Under the pieces are notes generated by a model, which was given only the letters and a program-made list of their open reading frames with translations, was not told where the DNA came from and ran no database searches. A DNA stretch of 26,512 bases from an uncultured Bacteroidales bacterium (GTDB lineage: Bacteria; Bacteroidota; Bacteroidia; Bacteroidales; P3). The stretch lies in the NCBI GenBank assembly GCA_937901525.1, contig CALDHX010000035.1:1-26512 (forward strand), in the 5' to 3' direction. Made by a program: the position numbers and the translations under genes. The first letter of the stretch is position 1. Each line of letters opens with the position of its first letter. Shown one piece after another: positions 1 to 9,598 of this stretch.

Positions 1-3000
1 TGATTTCGTATGTTGAGGCTGTGCCATTCCATGTGATTTCTGCACTTGTTTCTGTAATATTGTTTGCTGCAAGGTTAGTTGGTGCATCACATGGCTCTGG
101 TGTTACGATTGCTCCTTCTGCATCATAGACTGTAACTGCGTCTAAGGCAACTCCCCAACCGTTATTACCTACTCCAACAAAAGAGATTTGATATGATTCA
201 GACATAGTGTTCAAATAAACTGAGTCTGTCAACCATTGGTTTGTTCCACTGGTGTAAGAAATCAAATCTGTCCAAGTTGTGTCGTCTTCTGTACGATACT
301 GAATTGTTAGAGTTTCTGAAAATCCGTTGTATTCTCCTAACCAATAATTAAATTTCAAGTATGGTGTATTTACTTCGCTCAAATCGAAAACAGGAGAAAT
401 TAATCTTCCTGAGTTTTCTGCATTATAAGGATAGAACATCATCTTTCCTCCCTCAGTAGGATAGATTATTGAACCTGCATTATAAGAATTTGTATTGAAC
501 CAATCGTTTGAACCTGTTATGTTTTGTATTTGCCAACAAGAACCTTCGCTTGATTCAAATCCTTCAAAGTAAGGATAAGTTGTTACTATTGATTCACAAT
601 CTGTATAGAATGTAATTAGATTTGAAGCGGCTGATTGCTCATTTTCACAGTTTGAAACAATGTACATTGTATATTGAGTAGATGATTCAAGATCTGTAAA
701 GATATATGGATTTGTAGTTACTTCAACAGAAGAGTAAACTGTATCGGAGGATTCTTTGTAATAGATTGTCCAACTTGTTGAAGGGCTATTTTCATTCCAT
801 GTTAATGTAACTTCTTCTGGTGAGGTATTTGTGCAAGTAAATGCAGTTGGTGCTGCACAGTTTGCTCCTACAATAGAAATATTATCTATTGCGGCAGGAA
901 CTCCTGTACCTGATGTTCCATCGTTTTTCCAATAGAATACAAGTTGTTTTGTTTGTGAAGCAACATTAGATAATGAAGTAGAAAAATGTGTCCAAGAATT
1001 TACATTTGCTACATTGTTTAATAATACTTGTCCTGCTGGCTCGCCAGATGTTGGTATTTGATAATCTGCATCGCATAAAACTACTCTCAAATAGTCATAA
1101 ACAGTACCCCAGCTTTGTTCTCCTGAAACTTGATAATCAAATTCTAATATATATTCTGCTGATTCTCCAAATGCAATAGACATTACTGCGTATGAATGAG
1201 ATGTTACGTTTGTTGTATAAGCGTAAGATGCTCCGTTATTGTTAGAAACATATAATGAAGAAACAGAAGTATTTTCGTCTTCTTCTGATACTACTCCTAC
1301 TGCATTACCTATTGACCATCTATTTGTGTTTTGAGAAGAAAATTCTATTAAAGCAGGGTTGTTAATCAAGTCTTCAAAATTTTGATAATATGGGAAATCT
1401 GTAATAGGTGTTGCTATTGTGCTAAAAGTCATAGTTGTTGTTTGGTCATAGTTGTCTTCTGTTTGACAATCTGTCTTAACATAAACAGAATATACTGATG
1501 CTGGAATTAAATTTGTAAGTGTAATTGATTGTTGTGTAGAGGCAACTTCTGTGTATGTTGATTCAGAAGAGTGTTTGTAGTAAACTAACCAAGCATTGTG
1601 TGTAGGATCGTTGTCTGTCCAAGAAATTGTTGCCTGAGTGTCTGTAACATCTGATGCAACTACGCTTGATTTTTCAGGAGATGGACATTCTGGTATTGGA
1701 TTTACTTGAAAATCGTCAAGATTCCAACTTTCACCAGGATTAGTCATATTTGTATATCTCATTGCTATTCTTCCTTCGGTTTGTTCCAAAGAGTTGAAGT
1801 CAAAAGATACAGGATAAGAACCACTTCTTTGGAATCCAACTGGCTCAACTGTGTCTAAAACTATGAAAGAGTTTAAATCATCAACATTTGTCATTATACC
1901 TATTTCCATAAATCCTGCTGACTCGGCAGTTGCTGCTGTTGTGTTTGCATAGAATGAGAATTGTAGTGTATTTACATCTGCTGCAAATTCAGGAAGTACG
2001 AGAAGATTTTCTGATCCTTTGAACTCTATTGTTACAGAGCCTGAATGTGCAGCCGGAGCGTATCCTTCGTGATAGATTCTTGGGAAATTACCATTCCAAA
2101 ATGCTGCTGATCTTAAAACATTCCAACATCTCATAATGTCATTTGCCACTGTTTGATTGCTAAGTGCACTTTCAAAGTCTTCAAACCATACTACTTCTTC
2201 TATAGGTCCACAAAGAGTACTGAATGTTTGTGTTTCTGTTATTGAAGAGAAGTCTTCGCCGCAAGAAGATTGAATTGTGAAAGTATAAGTTTCAGCAGGG
2301 GCTAAATCTGTTAAAGTATAAGTTGTGTCAGATACTGTAACTGTATTTACAACTGTGTCATTGACAAGTTTGTATTTGATGATATATTCGTCTGCTGTAC
2401 CAACCCAATTTAGTGTTGCTGAGTTTGAGGTTATTTCTGTTGTGCTTATTGTGTGTGGAGTTATGCAATCTGTTCCGAAAATATGGATATTATCAACCGC
2501 AGCAGGTGGATTTGAGCCTCCCGCTGAGTCATTTCTCCACATAAAGACGATTTTCTTGGTTTCTCCTATCATTTCATGAGGGAATGTGTAAGAAAAGTTT
2601 GTCCAATCTGCAACATAAGATTTTTTTGAAAGAAGTGTTGGAATTGAAGAGTTGTAATACAAATCGGAATTAACGGCTTGATTTGCATCAATCAAATATA
2701 CTGACAAATAATCCCAACCATTTTCTCCTCCCGGCACTTTATAATCAAATGAAAGGTTGTATTCTAATTCTGGATCGCTTAATTCTACTTGTACGTATGC
2801 AAATGTATATGTTGAACTATTGTTTTGATAGCTATAAGATGCACTATCGTTAGAAATATACAATGAACGACCTTCTGTATTTTGTGTGGTTTGTGAATAA
2901 CCTGTTGAATCGCCTACCATCCATCTATTGTTTCCTGTTTCATGTACAAAATGTATATCAGATACTACATCATCTGTATCAAAATCTTCAAAGAATGGCA

Positions 3001-4528
3001 TTGGAGCTGATAGATGTGGTGTTGTAAATGTAATGGTTTGTGTTTTATCTGTGTTGTCTTCTGTTCCACAATCAGTCATTACATATAATGAATAGCTTGT
3101 TTGTGGGTCTAATCCTTCTATTAATGCACTTTGTTCTGTTGCATTTTGCGTACTCCAGTCGGTTTCTGAGGCTGATTTATAGTAAACAATCCACGCTTCG
3201 TGTTCTTGGTCAAGGTCTATCCAAGAAACAAATGCATTTGTTGCGTTTGCTGATACTGTTACACTTTGTTTTTCTGGTGAAGGACAAGATGGAATTGTAC
3301 TTATTACAACATTGTCAATGTTTGCTGTTGCACTATTGTCGTTATTGCAAATATATTTGAATGCAATGCGATAATCTGCATTTTCAGTTAGTTCTACCTC
3401 ATCAAAATCTACTATAAATAGTCTTACATCGTCTTGAAGTTCTATTGTAGATACTGGAATAAATGATTCAATGTTTGTTTCATCACTTATAAGTCCTACC
3501 ATTAGAGTGGCTGAACCATAGTAACTTTTTTCTGCTTCAAATTGTAGTCTTAGTGTATTTATATTTCCTGATACCAATGGAGCTATTGCAAGTCCATTAC
3601 CATATCTAAACATAAGAGAGTTGCCAGATAGTGATGAACTATATAAAGAAGGATATTCTACTCCATTATATATTGTGGTTTGTAATGGAGTCCAACAAGT
3701 AAGGTATGATAATCCTTCAAAATCAAACTCCCATGGCAATTCGGTTATTAAGTCTGTACATGCTGTTACAAATGTTATTTCTTCGCTCCATTCACTTAAA
3801 TCGTCTTCTCCACAAACAGACATAACTCTTACTTTGTATGCAGATGAGGCTTCCAAGCCTGTAATAGAAAAAGTAGTGTCGTTTGTCATGAAGGTTTGTA
3901 TTGAATCTGACGAAGTCGGATTTAGCTGTTCTACTTCTACGATATAGGTTCCAGAATACATAATATCTGAAAATGTAAGTTCAGCTGTAGTTGTTGTAAT
4001 TGAATAAACATTTAAGTTTTCTACAACAGGACATGTTATTGTAGTCAAATGAACGTTATCTATATAAGTTCCTGCTCCGCCATTATTAACTACGCGAAAG
4101 GAAATATAGAGTTCTTCTCCTGCATATTCCGCTAATTCTACTATTCTATCTTCCCAAGTATAGTTTGAACCAGGATAGTTTATTGTATCTACAACTTGCC
4201 AAATTGAATCTTCTCCTAAAGAAGGAGATACTTCTATTGTAAAAGTTGTTGATTCGGCCCAACTAGCATAACTACAAGAATGTTTAAAGGAAAGCACTGT
4301 TCCTGTTTGCACTTCATAGATAGGAAGTGTCAATCTGCTGTCTGTTGAACCTTGATCTGTTACATATGCAGCATGAGAACCTGCAAAAGAATTGGTATTT
4401 TGCTCCCAACTTCCAGAAACCGACCAACCCTCAGGTGGAAATGTCCCTTCAAACCCTTCATCTATTGTTTGGGCAGAGGCAACAGTAACGCTAAAAAGCA
4501 TTACTAAAATCATTAATAATTTTTTCAT
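1..4528 (-). CDS. Secreted modular surface protein with adhesin-like jelly-roll and Fn3 domains (C-terminus outside window)
   Basis: The minus frame opens at ATG 4528-4526 and stays open to base 1, giving at least 1,509 codons with no stop. It starts with a signal peptide (MKKLLMILVMLFSVTVASAQ, cleavage probably after ASA). About six units of roughly 250 residues follow. Each pairs a jelly-roll domain, opening with motifs such as FEGTFPPEGW, FDFEG, FFEDF, WFEDFE, YYQNFE or YFEGFE and ending near IDNV, with a fibronectin type III domain ending in forms like YKVRVMSVCGED or YSVYVKTDC. Fn3 starts contain CPSPEK or CxAPT. This matches the cleaved-adhesin/MAM-like plus Fn3 proteins of Bacteroidales, usually exported by type IX secretion, but the C-terminal sorting domain that would prove this is outside the window. 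The role is probably adhesion or glycan/protein binding. The start lies 24 nt after pyrF with no terminator seen, so read-through from the ileS operon is possible. Confidence 0.9.
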   Translation of the reverse strand, partial: MKKLLMILVMLFSVTVASAQTIDEGFEGTFPPEGWSVSGSWEQNTNSFAGSHAAYVTDQGSTDSRLTLPIYEVQTGTVLSFKHSCSYASWAESTTFTIEVSPSLGEDSIWQVVDTINYPGSNYTWEDRIVELAEYAGEELYISFRVVNNGGAGTYIDNVHLTTITCPVVENLNVYSITTTTAELTFSDIMYSGTYIVEVEQLNPTSSDSIQTFMTNDTTFSITGLEASSAYKVRVMSVCGEDDLSEWSEEITFVTACTDLITELPWEFDFEGLSYLTCWTPLQTTIYNGVEYPSLYSSSLSGNSLMFRYGNGLAIAPLVSGNINTLRLQFEAEKSYYGSATLMVGLISDETNIESFIPVSTIELQDDVRLFIVDFDEVELTENADYRIAFKYICNNDNSATANIDNVVISTIPSCPSPEKQSVTVSANATNAFVSWIDLDQEHEAWIVYYKSASETDWSTQNATEQSALIEGLDPQTSYSLYVMTDCGTEDNTDKTQTITFTTPHLSAPMPFFEDFDTDDVVSDIHFVHETGNNRWMVGDSTGYSQTTQNTEGRSLYISNDSASYSYQNNSSTYTFAYVQVELSDPELEYNLSFDYKVPGGENGWDYLSVYLIDANQAVNSDLYYNSSIPTLLSKKSYVADWTNFSYTFPHEMIGETKKIVFMWRNDSAGGSNPPAAVDNIHIFGTDCITPHTISTTEITSNSATLNWVGTADEYIIKYKLVNDTVVNTVTVSDTTYTLTDLAPAETYTFTIQSSCGEDFSSITETQTFSTLCGPIEEVVWFEDFESALSNQTVANDIMRCWNVLRSAAFWNGNFPRIYHEGYAPAAHSGSVTIEFKGSENLLVLPEFAADVNTLQFSFYANTTAATAESAGFMEIGIMTNVDDLNSFIVLDTVEPVGFQRSGSYPVSFDFNSLEQTEGRIAMRYTNMTNPGESWNLDDFQVNPIPECPSPEKSSVVASDVTDTQATISWTDNDPTHNAWLVYYKHSSESTYTEVASTQQSITLTNLIPASVYSVYVKTDCQTEDNYDQTTTMTFSTIATPITDFPYYQNFEDLINNPALIEFSSQNTNRWSIGNAVGVVSEEDENTSVSSLYVSNNNGASYAYTTNVTSHSYAVMSIAFGESAEYILEFDYQVSGEQSWGTVYDYLRVVLCDADYQIPTSGEPAGQVLLNNVANVNSWTHFSTSLSNVASQTKQLVFYWKNDGTSGTGVPAAIDNISIVGANCAAPTAFTCTNTSPEEVTLTWNENSPSTSWTIYYKESSDTVYSSVEVTTNPYIFTDLESSTQYTMYIVSNCENEQSAASNLITFYTDCESIVTTYPYFEGFESSEGSCWQIQNITGSNDWFNTNSYNAGSIIYPTEGGKMMFYPYNAENSGRLISPVFDLSEVNTPYLKFNYWLGEYNGFSETLTIQYRTEDDTTWTDLISYTSGTNQWLTDSVYLNTMSESYQISFVGVGNNGWGVALDAVTVYDAEGAIVTPEPCDAPTNLAANNITETSAEITWNGTASTYEI

Positions 4529-4552
4529 TGTTTTATTGTTTTGTTTTTTGTT

Positions 4553-5377
4553 TTATCTCAAATAAGATGCCATTTCTTCTTGCAATTCTTTTGCTTTAAG
4601 AGCGGCAACTTCTGCAAAATTTTCACTTGTGTCTGCAAAAATTATGCCTCTTGAAGAATTGACTAATAATCCGCAATCATCGTTAAGTCCATACTTACAA
4701 ACCTCTTGTAAAGATCCTCCTTGTGCTCCTACTCCTGGTACAAGTAGAAAATGTTTTGGTGCTATTTCTCTTATTTTTGTAAACATTTCTGCTTGGGTTG
4801 CTCCACATACAAACATAAGGTTTTCTTCGCTTGCCCATTGTTGTGATTTTGCTAAAACTGTTTCAAACAATGGTTTTCCGTTTTCGTCTTTTATGAATTG
4901 AAAATCGTTTGCTCCCTTATTAGATGTTAGAGCTAAAAGTATAACCCATTTTTCTGGATAAACAGTGAATGGTTTTACGCTGTCTTCTCCCATATATGGA
5001 GCAATAGTCATTGAATCGAATTTAAAATCTCCTTCTTCTGAAAGAAAGGCTTTTGCATATTGCTCAGAGGTATTGCCAATATCTCCACGTTTCGCATCAG
5101 CTATTGTAAAACATTCATCTTTAAATTGACGCAAATAGTCCATTGTTTTCTTTAAACTAACTAACCCTTCTATGCCTCTTGATTCGTAGAAAGCAAGATT
5201 TGGCTTGTATGCTACGGTGTAAGGAAGTGTAGCATCTATTATTGCTTTGTTGAATTCAAAAACAGGATCTTCTTTTGTTAGAAGGTGTTTTGGTATTTTG
5301 TTTATATCACTATCTAACCCCACGCATAAGAAACTTTTTTTGCTTCTTATTAGGTTTACTAATTCTTGTCTTTTCAT
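4553..5377 (-). CDS. pyrF: Orotidine 5'-phosphate decarboxylase, type 2
   Basis: This enzyme decarboxylates OMP to UMP, the last step of de novo pyrimidine synthesis, in the cytoplasm. The protein has 274 residues, the usual length of the longer type 2 (PyrF2) subfamily. The catalytic stretch TIADAKRGDIGNTSEQY lies at residues 91-107, with D94, K96 and D99 forming the conserved Asp-Lys-Asp array. An early substrate-contact strand CVGLDSD is at 18-24, AYKPNLAFYE at 56-65, and the phosphate-binding loop reads VPGVGAQGG. It starts 6 nt downstream of lipB and is the third gene of the ileS-lipB-pyrF run. Nothing is missing or unusual. Confidence 0.97.
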   Translation of the reverse strand: MKRQELVNLIRSKKSFLCVGLDSDINKIPKHLLTKEDPVFEFNKAIIDATLPYTVAYKPNLAFYESRGIEGLVSLKKTMDYLRQFKDECFTIADAKRGDIGNTSEQYAKAFLSEEGDFKFDSMTIAPYMGEDSVKPFTVYPEKWVILLALTSNKGANDFQFIKDENGKPLFETVLAKSQQWASEENLMFVCGATQAEMFTKIREIAPKHFLLVPGVGAQGGSLQEVCKYGLNDDCGLLVNSSRGIIFADTSENFAEVAALKAKELQEEMASYLR

Positions 5378-5383
5378 ATTACT

Positions 5384-6049
5384 TTATATTAAGTTAAAAA
5401 AATGTTGATACAATTCTTTTTGGATTTTCTCTATGTCTAAAGGTGTTGAAGAGTTTAATTCTTTTTGTAAAGAGGTTACTCCTTTGTCTGTAAAGCCACA
5501 AGGGTTAATGTAATTAAAGTATTGTAAATCGGTATTAACATTTAAAGCAAATCCATGCATGGTTATTCCTCTTGATGCTTTAACTCCTATCGCACAAATC
5601 TTTCTTGCTTTACTTGTGTGTGCATCTATCCAAACTCCTGTTGCTCCTTTTAGTCTTTCGCAGTTTATTGAATAGTCTTTCATCAATTTAATAACACTTT
5701 CTTCTATGGTTTCTATGTAGGTTCTAAGCGTTAATCCTAAGGAGTCTAAGTCTAAACTTGGGTATCCTACGATTTGTCCCGGTCCATGATAGGTTATATC
5801 TCCTCCGCGATTGATGTGATGAAATGTTGCGTTGATTTTTTGAAGAAATTGCTCGTTTGCTAAAAGATTTGAGGCTTTTCCATGTTTGCCAAGCGTATAA
5901 ACATGGGGGTGTTGGCATACAATAAAGTCTTGTGAAATGTCTTTTTGAGCAAGAAGCTTTTGATTTACTTTTTTGTTAAATATTTCTTCTTGTTCTCTTA
6001 GTGCTTCATCGTATGCTTTCAGCCCCCAATCTATAAAATTCAAGTGCAT
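5384..6049 (-). CDS. lipB: Octanoyl-ACP:protein N-octanoyltransferase (lipoate biosynthesis)
   Basis: LipB moves octanoyl groups from octanoyl-ACP to the lipoyl domains of 2-oxoacid dehydrogenases and the glycine cleavage H protein; LipA then inserts sulfur. The 221-residue protein carries the family signature RGGDITYHGPGQIVGYP at 81-97, preceded by HPHVYTLGKHG at 47-57. The catalytic lysine is probably K150 (KICAIGVK), and the catalytic cysteine is probably C184 in NPCGFTDKGVTSL. The ATG lies 2 nt past the ileS stop codon, so the two genes are almost certainly co-transcribed and perhaps translationally coupled. Length and motifs are normal. Confidence 0.97.
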   Translation of the reverse strand: MHLNFIDWGLKAYDEALREQEEIFNKKVNQKLLAQKDISQDFIVCQHPHVYTLGKHGKASNLLANEQFLQKINATFHHINRGGDITYHGPGQIVGYPSLDLDSLGLTLRTYIETIEESVIKLMKDYSINCERLKGATGVWIDAHTSKARKICAIGVKASRGITMHGFALNVNTDLQYFNYINPCGFTDKGVTSLQKELNSSTPLDIEKIQKELYQHFFNLI

Positions 6050-6051
6050 AT

Positions 6052-9000
6052 TTATGCTTTTCTAATATTGATTGCTAATTCTTCGCCTTCGATTACATCT
6101 ATTGTTTGTAAAGGATTTTCTATCGCATCAACAAATTTTAATTCTTTTGTTAATGTTTCGCTACAAATATATTCTTTAAATGTATCTACTGCTTGGCATA
6201 GCAATTCACATTGTTGTATTTCTACTATTATGTTATCGGTAACGTCAAAGTTTTGTTCTTTTCTTATGTTTTGTATTCTGTTTACAAGTTCTCTTGATAT
6301 TCCTTCTTGACGTAACGAATCTGTAATAGTAGTATCTAAGGCTACTGTAAGGTCTGCTTCATTTGTAACTACCCAACCTGGAATGTCTTGTGTGATTATT
6401 TCAACATCTGAAAGCATTATTTCAATTTCTGCATTTTCTATATTAAGCAAATATTTTCCTTCTGCTTCTATTTGTGCTATGTCTTCTTGTGAGAATGAAC
6501 TTATTGCAAATGCTATTGCTTTCATCTTAGGTCCGAACTTTGGTCCTAATGTTTTGAAGTTTGCTTTTATACTTTTCACCAACACATTATTCTCTTTTGT
6601 TAAGAAGTCTATATTTTTAATGTTTACTTCTGAAAGTATTAAGTCTTTTACAGCTTCTATTTGGTTTTGTTGATGAGCATCTTTTGCTGGAATCATTATT
6701 TTTGAAAGCGGTTGACGAACTTTTAGGTTGTTTCTTTTTCTTAATGATAACACCAATGAGCATATCTTTTGTGCCATTTGCATTCTTTCTTCAAGTTCTT
6801 TGTCTATCAACGAAGAATTACATTGAGGAAAGTCTGTTGCATGAACAGAGAATGAGCGATGTCGTTTGCTAACATTATTTAAATCGGTAAATAATCTTTC
6901 TGCAAAGAATGGTGCTATTGGAGCTATAAGTTGTGAAAGTGTTTCTAAACAAGTGTAAAGTGTTTGATAGGCTGAAATCTTATCTTGTGAGTATTCTCCT
7001 TTCCAAAAACGTCTTCTACATAATCTTACGTACCAATTACTCAAATATTCATCTACAAAGTTCGCTATTGCTCTACCTGCTTTTGTTGGTTCGTAGTCTG
7101 AATAAGATTTATCACAAAAATCTATCAATGAATTAAGTTCTGAAAGTATCCAACGGTCTATTTCAGGACGTTCTTGGTTTGCAACATCTTTTTCTGCGTA
7201 AGTAAAGTTATCTATATTCGCATAAAGAGCAAAGAAAGAATAAGTATTATATAATGTTCCAAAGAATTTTCTTCTTACCTCATCAATTCCACTTGGATCA
7301 AACTTCAAATTTTCCCAAGGTTGTGTATTGGTAATCATATACCATCTTGTTGCATCAGGTCCATATTGAGATAAAATGTCAAAAGGATTAACTCCATTTC
7401 CTAAACGCTTTGACATTTTGTTTCCATTTTTATCTAACACCAATCCATTTGAAACTACATTCTTAAATGATATTGTATCGAAACAAAGTGTTGCTATTGC
7501 GTGAAGAGTAAAGAACCAACCTCGTGTTTGATCTACTCCTTCCGCTATGAAATCAGCAGGGAAATTGTTTGCTAATTCTTTATCGTTGCAATCAAATGGA
7601 TAATGAACTTGTGCGTATGGCATAGCTCCTGAATCAAACCAAACATCTATAAGGTCTGTTTCTCTTTTCATTTTTTCACCATTTGGAGCTACTAAAATAA
7701 CTGAATCAATATAAGGTCTATGTAAATCAAAACTATCGTAATTTTTATAGTCTTTATATGGATTTTCTTGCATATAGCCTGCTGCAATACTCTTTTCTAT
7801 TTCGTTAGAAAGCATTTCAACAGAGCTAATACAGATTTCGTGTTTTCCATCTTCTGTTCTCCAAATTGGAAGAGGGGTTCCCCAATATCTTGAACGACTT
7901 AAATTCCAATCTACAAGGTTTTCAAGCCAATTTCCAAAACGTCCACTACCTGTTGCTTCAGGTTTCCAATTTATTGTTTTGTTTAGCTCTATCATTCTAT
8001 CCTTTATAGCAGTTGTTCTTATAAACCAACTATCTAATGGGTAGTAAAGAATAGGTTTATCTGTTCTCCAACAATGTGGATAGTTGTGTGTATGTTTTTC
8101 TATTTTGAATACTTTGTTTGATTGTTTCAAATAAACACAAATGTCAACATCAAGTGTAGGGTCTTTTTCTGTTAAAGAAGAATCAAACGCATTTTTAACA
8201 TATCTTCCTGCAAACTCTCTATATGATCCTTTTACATATTTGCTTACAAATTCTTCATCTAAATCTTCTATTTTAAAGAATTTGCCTGTTCTATCTACCA
8301 TTGGTTGATTTTTACCTTCTTTATCCACAACAAACATTGGCACAATTCCTGCTTGTTTTGCTACACGGTCGTCATCTGCTCCAAAGGTTGGTGCAATGTG
8401 AACTATACCTGTACCATCTGCTGTCGAAACATAATCTCCTTCTATTACTTTAAAGGCATTACCCATTGGAGTAATAAAATCAGTCAATGGTTCATATTCT
8501 TCTCCCTTTAAATCTTTACCTTTACATTCTGCTAATATTTTAAATGGAATAGCTTTATCTCCACTTTTATATTCATCAAATGATAATTCTGCATTCTTTT
8601 CTGGGAAGAATGAACCTAACAATGCTTTTGCTACAACTGCAATCATTGGAAGTCCTGAGTAAGGATTAAATGTTTTAACGAAAACATAATCTATATTAGG
8701 TCCTACTGCCAAAGCTGTATTTGAAGGAAGGGTCCAAGGAGTTGTTGTCCAAGCTAAGAAATAAACATCTTCCGAAAGATTTTCTCCTGCTAAATATTTT
8801 GCTTTTACTTCTTCTTGATTTTTTGCTCTAAACTGTGCAACAGCAGTTGTGTCTTTCACATCTCTATAACAGCCTGGCATATTCAATTCGTGAGAACTTA
8901 AACCTGTTCCTGCTGCAGGAGAAAATGGTTGAATTGTATATCCTTTATATAAATATCCTTTTTCATGAAGTATTCCTAATAAATACCACAAGGTTTCTAT

Positions 9001-9477
9001 GTATTCATTTTTGAAAGTGATATATGGATCGTTCAAATCTACCCAATAACCCATTTGAACAGTGAGTTTATCCCACATATCTTTATATTTCATCACCTCA
9101 TTACGACAAGCCGCATTATATTCATCAACAGATATTTTCTTTCCTATATCTTCCTTCGTAATACCTAATTGTTTTTCTACTCCAAGTTCAACAGGCAATC
9201 CGTGAGTATCCCAACCTGCTTTTCTTGCAACATAAAATCCTTTTTGTGTTTTATATCTACAAAAAATATCCTTTATTGTACGGGCCATAACGTGATGAAT
9301 TCCTGGTTGCCCGTTTGCAGAAGGGGGTCCTTCAAAGAAGATAAAAGGTTTTGCTCCTTCTCTTAATTTCAAGCATTCTTCAAAAGTAGCTTCTTTTTGC
9401 CACTTTTGCAATATCTCATCTGAAATTTGAGTTAAATTAAGTTGTTTATACTCTGCGTACTTTGTGTTCATATTCAT
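6052..9477 (-). CDS. ileS: Isoleucyl-tRNA synthetase, type II (eukaryote-like)
   Basis: This class I synthetase charges tRNA-Ile and edits misactivated valine. It has 1,141 residues. The HIGH motif appears as GIHH within PPSANGQPGIHH (51-62) and the second ATP motif as KMSKRLGN (K687). Both variants, together with the length, fit the type II/eukaryote-like IleRS group rather than the E. coli-like type I; members of that group are generally insensitive to mupirocin. WTTTPWTLPSN in the CP1 editing domain is intact, and the anticodon-binding and C-terminal domains are complete. The ORF begins MNMNTKY, so ATG 9477 or 9471 could be used. A TAATTTTG -7 box lies 20 nt upstream. It is the first gene of the minus-strand run. 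Confidence 0.98.
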   Translation of the reverse strand: MNMNTKYAEYKQLNLTQISDEILQKWQKEATFEECLKLREGAKPFIFFEGPPSANGQPGIHHVMARTIKDIFCRYKTQKGFYVARKAGWDTHGLPVELGVEKQLGITKEDIGKKISVDEYNAACRNEVMKYKDMWDKLTVQMGYWVDLNDPYITFKNEYIETLWYLLGILHEKGYLYKGYTIQPFSPAAGTGLSSHELNMPGCYRDVKDTTAVAQFRAKNQEEVKAKYLAGENLSEDVYFLAWTTTPWTLPSNTALAVGPNIDYVFVKTFNPYSGLPMIAVVAKALLGSFFPEKNAELSFDEYKSGDKAIPFKILAECKGKDLKGEEYEPLTDFITPMGNAFKVIEGDYVSTADGTGIVHIAPTFGADDDRVAKQAGIVPMFVVDKEGKNQPMVDRTGKFFKIEDLDEEFVSKYVKGSYREFAGRYVKNAFDSSLTEKDPTLDVDICVYLKQSNKVFKIEKHTHNYPHCWRTDKPILYYPLDSWFIRTTAIKDRMIELNKTINWKPEATGSGRFGNWLENLVDWNLSRSRYWGTPLPIWRTEDGKHEICISSVEMLSNEIEKSIAAGYMQENPYKDYKNYDSFDLHRPYIDSVILVAPNGEKMKRETDLIDVWFDSGAMPYAQVHYPFDCNDKELANNFPADFIAEGVDQTRGWFFTLHAIATLCFDTISFKNVVSNGLVLDKNGNKMSKRLGNGVNPFDILSQYGPDATRWYMITNTQPWENLKFDPSGIDEVRRKFFGTLYNTYSFFALYANIDNFTYAEKDVANQERPEIDRWILSELNSLIDFCDKSYSDYEPTKAGRAIANFVDEYLSNWYVRLCRRRFWKGEYSQDKISAYQTLYTCLETLSQLIAPIAPFFAERLFTDLNNVSKRHRSFSVHATDFPQCNSSLIDKELEERMQMAQKICSLVLSLRKRNNLKVRQPLSKIMIPAKDAHQQNQIEAVKDLILSEVNIKNIDFLTKENNVLVKSIKANFKTLGPKFGPKMKAIAFAISSFSQEDIAQIEAEGKYLLNIENAEIEIMLSDVEIITQDIPGWVVTNEADLTVALDTTITDSLRQEGISRELVNRIQNIRKEQNFDVTDNIIVEIQQCELLCQAVDTFKEYICSETLTKELKFVDAIENPLQTIDVIEGEELAINIRKA

Positions 9478-9497
9478 TATTATTTATAAATCGTTTG

Positions 9498-9505
9498 CAA
9501 AATTA
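9498..9505 (-). promoter_or_regulatory. ileS: Bacteroidota -7 box for ileS
   Basis: On the minus strand this reads TAATTTTG, matching the TAnnTTTG -7 consensus of Bacteroidota sigma-ABfr promoters. It lies 20 nt before the ileS ATG. No TTTG -33 element sits at the expected 19-21 nt spacing, so only the -7 element supports the call. Confidence 0.5.
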
Positions 9506-9507
9506 CT

Positions 9508-9535
9508 AAAAAACAACAAAGATTTTTTGTTTTTT
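9508..9535. other. Short AT-only inverted repeat between divergent ileS and antiterminator genes
   Basis: AAAAAACAA (9508-9516) is complementary to TTGTTTTTT (9527-9535) around a 10-nt loop. It lies between the two divergent -7 boxes. It could be an operator, or simply a by-product of the local A/T runs; its low complexity makes chance likely. Confidence 0.25.
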
Positions 9536-9559
9536 CAATGAAATTCTATCGTTTTTTTA

Positions 9560-9567
9560 TATTTTTG
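9560..9567 (+). promoter_or_regulatory. Bacteroidota -7 box for the exopolysaccharide operon
   Basis: TATTTTTG matches TAnnTTTG and lies 31 nt before the ATG of the UpxY-like gene. The nearest upstream TTTG (9526-9529) is about 30 nt away, too far for a standard -33 element. The short leader leaves little room for an antitermination hairpin upstream of the first gene. Confidence 0.5.
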
Positions 9568-9598
9568 CAAAGTTATTTTTAATAAAACTGAAATTAAG

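Noticed and set aside
1..4528. Plus-strand open frames inside the surface-protein region (for example 3621-3947)
   Set aside because: They are antisense shadows; the minus strand carries one uninterrupted domain-rich frame with a signal peptide.
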